Shown: one piece after another, positions 61,640 through 64,000 of the stretch
How positions within the stretch are numbered: the stretch's first letter is position 1
Layout: the number at the start of each line of letters is the position of its first letter
Made by a program: the position numbers and the translations under genes
Source: DAITQM01 sp036832975
Lineage (GTDB): Bacteria > Pseudomonadota > Gammaproteobacteria > Xanthomonadales > Wenzhouxiangellaceae
Length of the DNA stretch: 64,000 nt
NCBI GenBank assembly: GCA_036832975.1
Contig: DAITQM010000016.1
Span: 1 to 64,000 of the forward strand
Direction of reading: 5' to 3'
Notes under the pieces: model-generated
Told to the model about the DNA's origin: nothing
What the model saw: only the letters and a program-made list of their open reading frames with translations
The model's database searches: none

Positions 61640-62839
61640 TCAGTCGCCAATGGGATGATTCAGACCTTTCTTAATTGGTTTCCCAAGTATCTGCTGGCGG
61701 CGATCGGCGATGAGCAGCGCGGCGCCGGTGAACTGCCAAGGCACGAGCCAGAGCAAAAGATCGTGATTGACCTGGTTGCCGGGCGTGAATTTAAGTCCCA
61801 CAGCAACGACGGCCCCGGCGACGATCAGCCTGGCCGCCGCCACCGCCCAGCGGCCGCGCGGGGAGATCGCCGGGACCAGGGCGAGCGGCGTCAAAAGCAA
61901 TAGGTTTTCATTGGCGTGCGCCGCCCAATGGGCGCTCCACCCCCATAACCAGGCGAGCAGCAGGCCGCCGAGGCCCGCGATCAGAAACCACAGACGCAGC
62001 GGCAACAAGGCCAGGTTCGGCCGGCGGCGGCGCGCCCCGACCCAGACAGCGGCGAACAGTGCGGCGCCGGCCACACCGAGCGCCGCGAACCGGCCGTAGT
62101 GCGGCGACCACGGCGGCGGCCACGGTTGACCGCCGCTCAGCAGCCGCATTGGGCCGGCCAGCGGCCGGCCGGCGATCTCGGTGGCGCCGACGGCCCGCGC
62201 CAGTTCCTGCGGTAGATAGCCGAGACGCCAGTCGTCCAATCGTTTTTCCGCCGGCCGGCCAAGCGCCAGGTGCATGCCGAGCGCCAGCCAGACATCGTCA
62301 TCGACCATGGCCAGCGCCGTGCTGCGGTAGGTCGCGGCGCGCGCCGTGGGCGGTAGGGCGGCGGCCAGGCCGCCGCCGAGCGCTCGATCCAGGGCATCGC
62401 GCACGCGGGTCGAACAGTTGGCGGTGAAATAATCGTAAACGTAGCGGCGGTGCTCCGGCTGCACGCCGCGCCGCAACGCTGCCGCCAGACGCTGAAATTC
62501 GTCCGCTCGCAGCACCAGCGGTTGCAGCGCAACGCTGCGCCCGACCTGCCGGTACCAGTCGAATTCCCGGGCCGGGTTCATCGCCGCCGAATAATAGGTC
62601 ATGTGGCCTTGGATGAAACGCCACAGAAACGCCGGCTCGGACCAGTCGAAGTAGCCAAAATTGAACAGGTGATCGAGGCCCTGGTCCGGGTCGCGCAGCC
62701 ACAGCGCGTTGTGGCCGAATCGCTCCCAGACGGCATCGCCGGGGCCATAGGTGACCAGCCAAACCTCCGGCGCGGCGTCAAGCCGGGGCGCTGTCAAGAC
62801 GGCGGCCAACAGGCAGAGGACGCCGGCCGGGCGGCGCAT
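61640..62839 (-). CDS. DUF4105 domain membrane protein
   Basis: The protein has 399 residues. A signal peptide precedes VWLVTYGPGDAVWERFGHNALWLRDPDQGLDHLFNFGYFDWSEPAFLWRFIQGHMTYYSAAMNP, the DUF4105 core (conserved FGH and NFG motifs), and YDYFTANCSTRVRDALDRAL with the conserved NCS. Several membrane helices close the C-terminus. The periplasmic domain has a protease-like Cys/His arrangement but no settled function. It overlaps the corC stop by one base. Confidence 0.85.
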   Translation of the reverse strand: MRRPAGVLCLLAAVLTAPRLDAAPEVWLVTYGPGDAVWERFGHNALWLRDPDQGLDHLFNFGYFDWSEPAFLWRFIQGHMTYYSAAMNPAREFDWYRQVGRSVALQPLVLRADEFQRLAAALRRGVQPEHRRYVYDYFTANCSTRVRDALDRALGGGLAAALPPTARAATYRSTALAMVDDDVWLALGMHLALGRPAEKRLDDWRLGYLPQELARAVGATEIAGRPLAGPMRLLSGGQPWPPPWSPHYGRFAALGVAGAALFAAVWVGARRRRPNLALLPLRLWFLIAGLGGLLLAWLWGWSAHWAAHANENLLLLTPLALVPAISPRGRWAVAAARLIVAGAVVAVGLKFTPGNQVNHDLLLWLVPWQFTGAALLIADRRQQILGKPIKKGLNHPIGD

Positions 62840-63675
62840 CAGCCGCGCTGCGTTTGAAGCTGGTGTATGCGGCGCTTGTCGGCGGCGGTGACGGTCAGTT
62901 CCAACTCGCCGACCCGGACTTTTTCGCCGAGTTCCGGCAAGCGGCCGATTTCGGCCAGCACCAGACCGCCGATGGTGTCGTATTCGTCATCCTTGAAGTG
63001 GCAGCCGAACGCCTCGTTGACGTCCTCGATCGGGGTCAGCGCGGCGATCTGAAAGCGCCCGGGGGCGAGTTCGACGATGCCCGTTTCTTCGCCGCTTTCG
63101 TCATATTCGTCGTCGATGTCGCCGACGATTTCTTCGAGCACGTCCTCGATCGTCACCAGACCGGCGACCGCGCCGTACTCGTCGACGACGATGGCCATGT
63201 GATTGCGCGAATCGCGGAATTCGCGGAGCAAAACGTTCAGGCGCTTGCTCTCCGGGATCAGCACCGGCGGGCGGATCAAATCCTTGAGCGCCAGGCGCTC
63301 GCCCGCCGGGCAATAGCAGCGCAGCAGATCCTTGGCGAGCACGATGCCGAGCACTTCCTCGCGGTCTTCGCTGACCACCGGAAAACGCGAATGCCCGGAT
63401 TCGACGACCAGCGGCAGGATGTCGCCGATGGCCGCGGCGTGCGGGATGACGGTCATCTGAGCGCGCGGGATCATCACGTCGCGCACTTTGAGATCCCCCA
63501 TGCGCAAGGCGCCTTCGATCATCGCCAACGCATCGGCATCGACAATGCCGCGGTCGTGCGCCTCCTTGAGTTCGGTAATGATGTCCTCGCGGTCCCGGAA
63601 TTCTCCGGAGAGCGCCTGGCCCAGGCGCTCGAGCCAACTTCGGCCTGAGCCGTTTGTCGCTGAGTCTTCGTTCAT
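62839..63675 (-). CDS. corC: CorC/HlyC family transporter-associated protein
   Basis: The start is ATG 63675 (MNEDSATNGSGRSWLERLGQALSGEFRDREDI); there are 278 residues. A tandem CBS pair (VRDVMIPRAQMTVIPHAAAIGDILPLVVESGHSRFPV, MAIVVDEYGAVAGLVTIEDVLEEIVGDI) precedes a CorC_HlyC domain (RFQIAALTPIEDVNEAFGCHF). CorC aids magnesium/cobalt efflux. It follows ybeY, as in most gammaproteobacteria. Confidence 0.94.
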   Translation of the reverse strand: MNEDSATNGSGRSWLERLGQALSGEFRDREDIITELKEAHDRGIVDADALAMIEGALRMGDLKVRDVMIPRAQMTVIPHAAAIGDILPLVVESGHSRFPVVSEDREEVLGIVLAKDLLRCYCPAGERLALKDLIRPPVLIPESKRLNVLLREFRDSRNHMAIVVDEYGAVAGLVTIEDVLEEIVGDIDDEYDESGEETGIVELAPGRFQIAALTPIEDVNEAFGCHFKDDEYDTIGGLVLAEIGRLPELGEKVRVGELELTVTAADKRRIHQLQTQRG

Positions 63676-63736
63676 CAAGTCTCGCGCGATCGGGGCGATC
63701 GCACCTGTATCTCCTTGTCGCGGCATCAGCCGGGGA

Positions 63737-64000
63737 TTACCGGCTCCGGGTCCCGGAGGCGGATTTTGATTGTAACCGGACACCGCCCGGCGGGGCTTCC
63801 CGCCGGACGGCACGGTACGGATCGGGGATAGCGCAAGCGGCGAGCAGCTTGCGCTCCCGCCGTTCCATGCGTTCGGCATCCGCCGGATCAATATGGTCGT
63901 AACCGAGCAAATGCAAGACGCCGTGGACGACGAGATGGGCGAAATGGTCGTCCGGCGCTTTGCCCTGTTCCCGGGCTTCGCGGCGGGCGACGGGCGCACA
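63737..64000 (-). CDS. ybeY: endoribonuclease YbeY, 3' part
   Basis: Only the last 87 codons before the stop at 63737-63739 are in the window; the 5' part is beyond 64000. The zinc-site motif is HLVVHGVLHLLGYDHIDPADAERMERRERKLLAACAIPDPY, the YbeY HGxLHLxGYDH signature. It matures 16S rRNA 3' ends and supports ribosome quality control. The C-terminal tail is longer than usual and ends SGTRSR. Confidence 0.92.
   Translation of the reverse strand, partial: CAPVARREAREQGKAPDDHFAHLVVHGVLHLLGYDHIDPADAERMERRERKLLAACAIPDPYRAVRREAPPGGVRLQSKSASGTRSR

Overview
The window comes from a high-GC, free-living bacterium, almost certainly a gammaproteobacterium. The best evidence is conserved gene order: tRNA cluster-tig-clpP-clpX-lon-hupB-tRNA-ppiD; yicC-gmk-rpoZ-spoT-ridA-recG divergent from rph-rdgB; corC-ybeY; hflK-hflC; and dksA divergent from yidD-fabI. 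A class II DAHP synthase, a very large NAD-dependent glutamate dehydrogenase, an M2 peptidase and a TonB-receptor/halogenase/glucosidase/MFS sugar locus fit an environmental lineage near the Xanthomonadales/Nevskiales/Chromatiales. The species cannot be named from sequence alone.

Layout: 0.1-8.4 kb is a probable oligosaccharide-uptake locus, with halogenase and TonB receptor on one strand, GH13 alpha-glucosidase and MFS transporter on the other, and an operator-like inverted repeat in the divergent gap. 8.4-11.1 kb holds a secreted unknown protein and an M2 peptidase lipoprotein. 11.1-19.0 kb is housekeeping (recG to yicC, then rph and rdgB). 19.0-25.4 kb is an accessory island: a HicB-like orphan, an antitoxin/PemK pair whose toxin looks frameshifted, a DUF4279 protein, a ParDE pair, and broken Rhs/YD-repeat genes including an AT-rich Rhs tip with a putative immunity gene. 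Remnants of a 246-bp MITE-like element lie at both edges of this island. 25.5-37.6 kb is metabolism (DUF456, nadK, NAD-glutamate dehydrogenase, acyl-CoA dehydrogenase, peroxiredoxin, DAHP synthase, dsbB, hutU). 37.7-41.8 kb has a DUF4143 ATPase, an SPFH/RHH/PH-domain module with a perfect palindromic operator candidate, and a Uma2 protein. 41.9-50.5 kb holds tRNA-Pro, pepQ, cysS-sufE, an OmpA protein, dksA, yidD-fabI and hflKC. 50.7-60.5 kb is the ppiD-tRNA-hupB-lon-clpX-clpP-tig proteostasis block headed by four tRNAs. 60.6-64 kb has ompW, a DUF4105 protein, corC and the 3' part of ybeY.

Two small non-coding repeat families are the most distinctive features. Family A is the 246-bp MITE-like element (complete copies at 121 and 40032, remnants at 18998 and 25424): 17-bp terminal inverted repeats around a 91-bp central palindrome. 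Family B is a 157-bp multi-hairpin element (full copies at 37686, 45374, 50565 and 52767; short forms at 22 and 8362). Its first hairpin looks like a bidirectional intrinsic terminator. Both families sit at gene ends and several host stop codons lie inside them.
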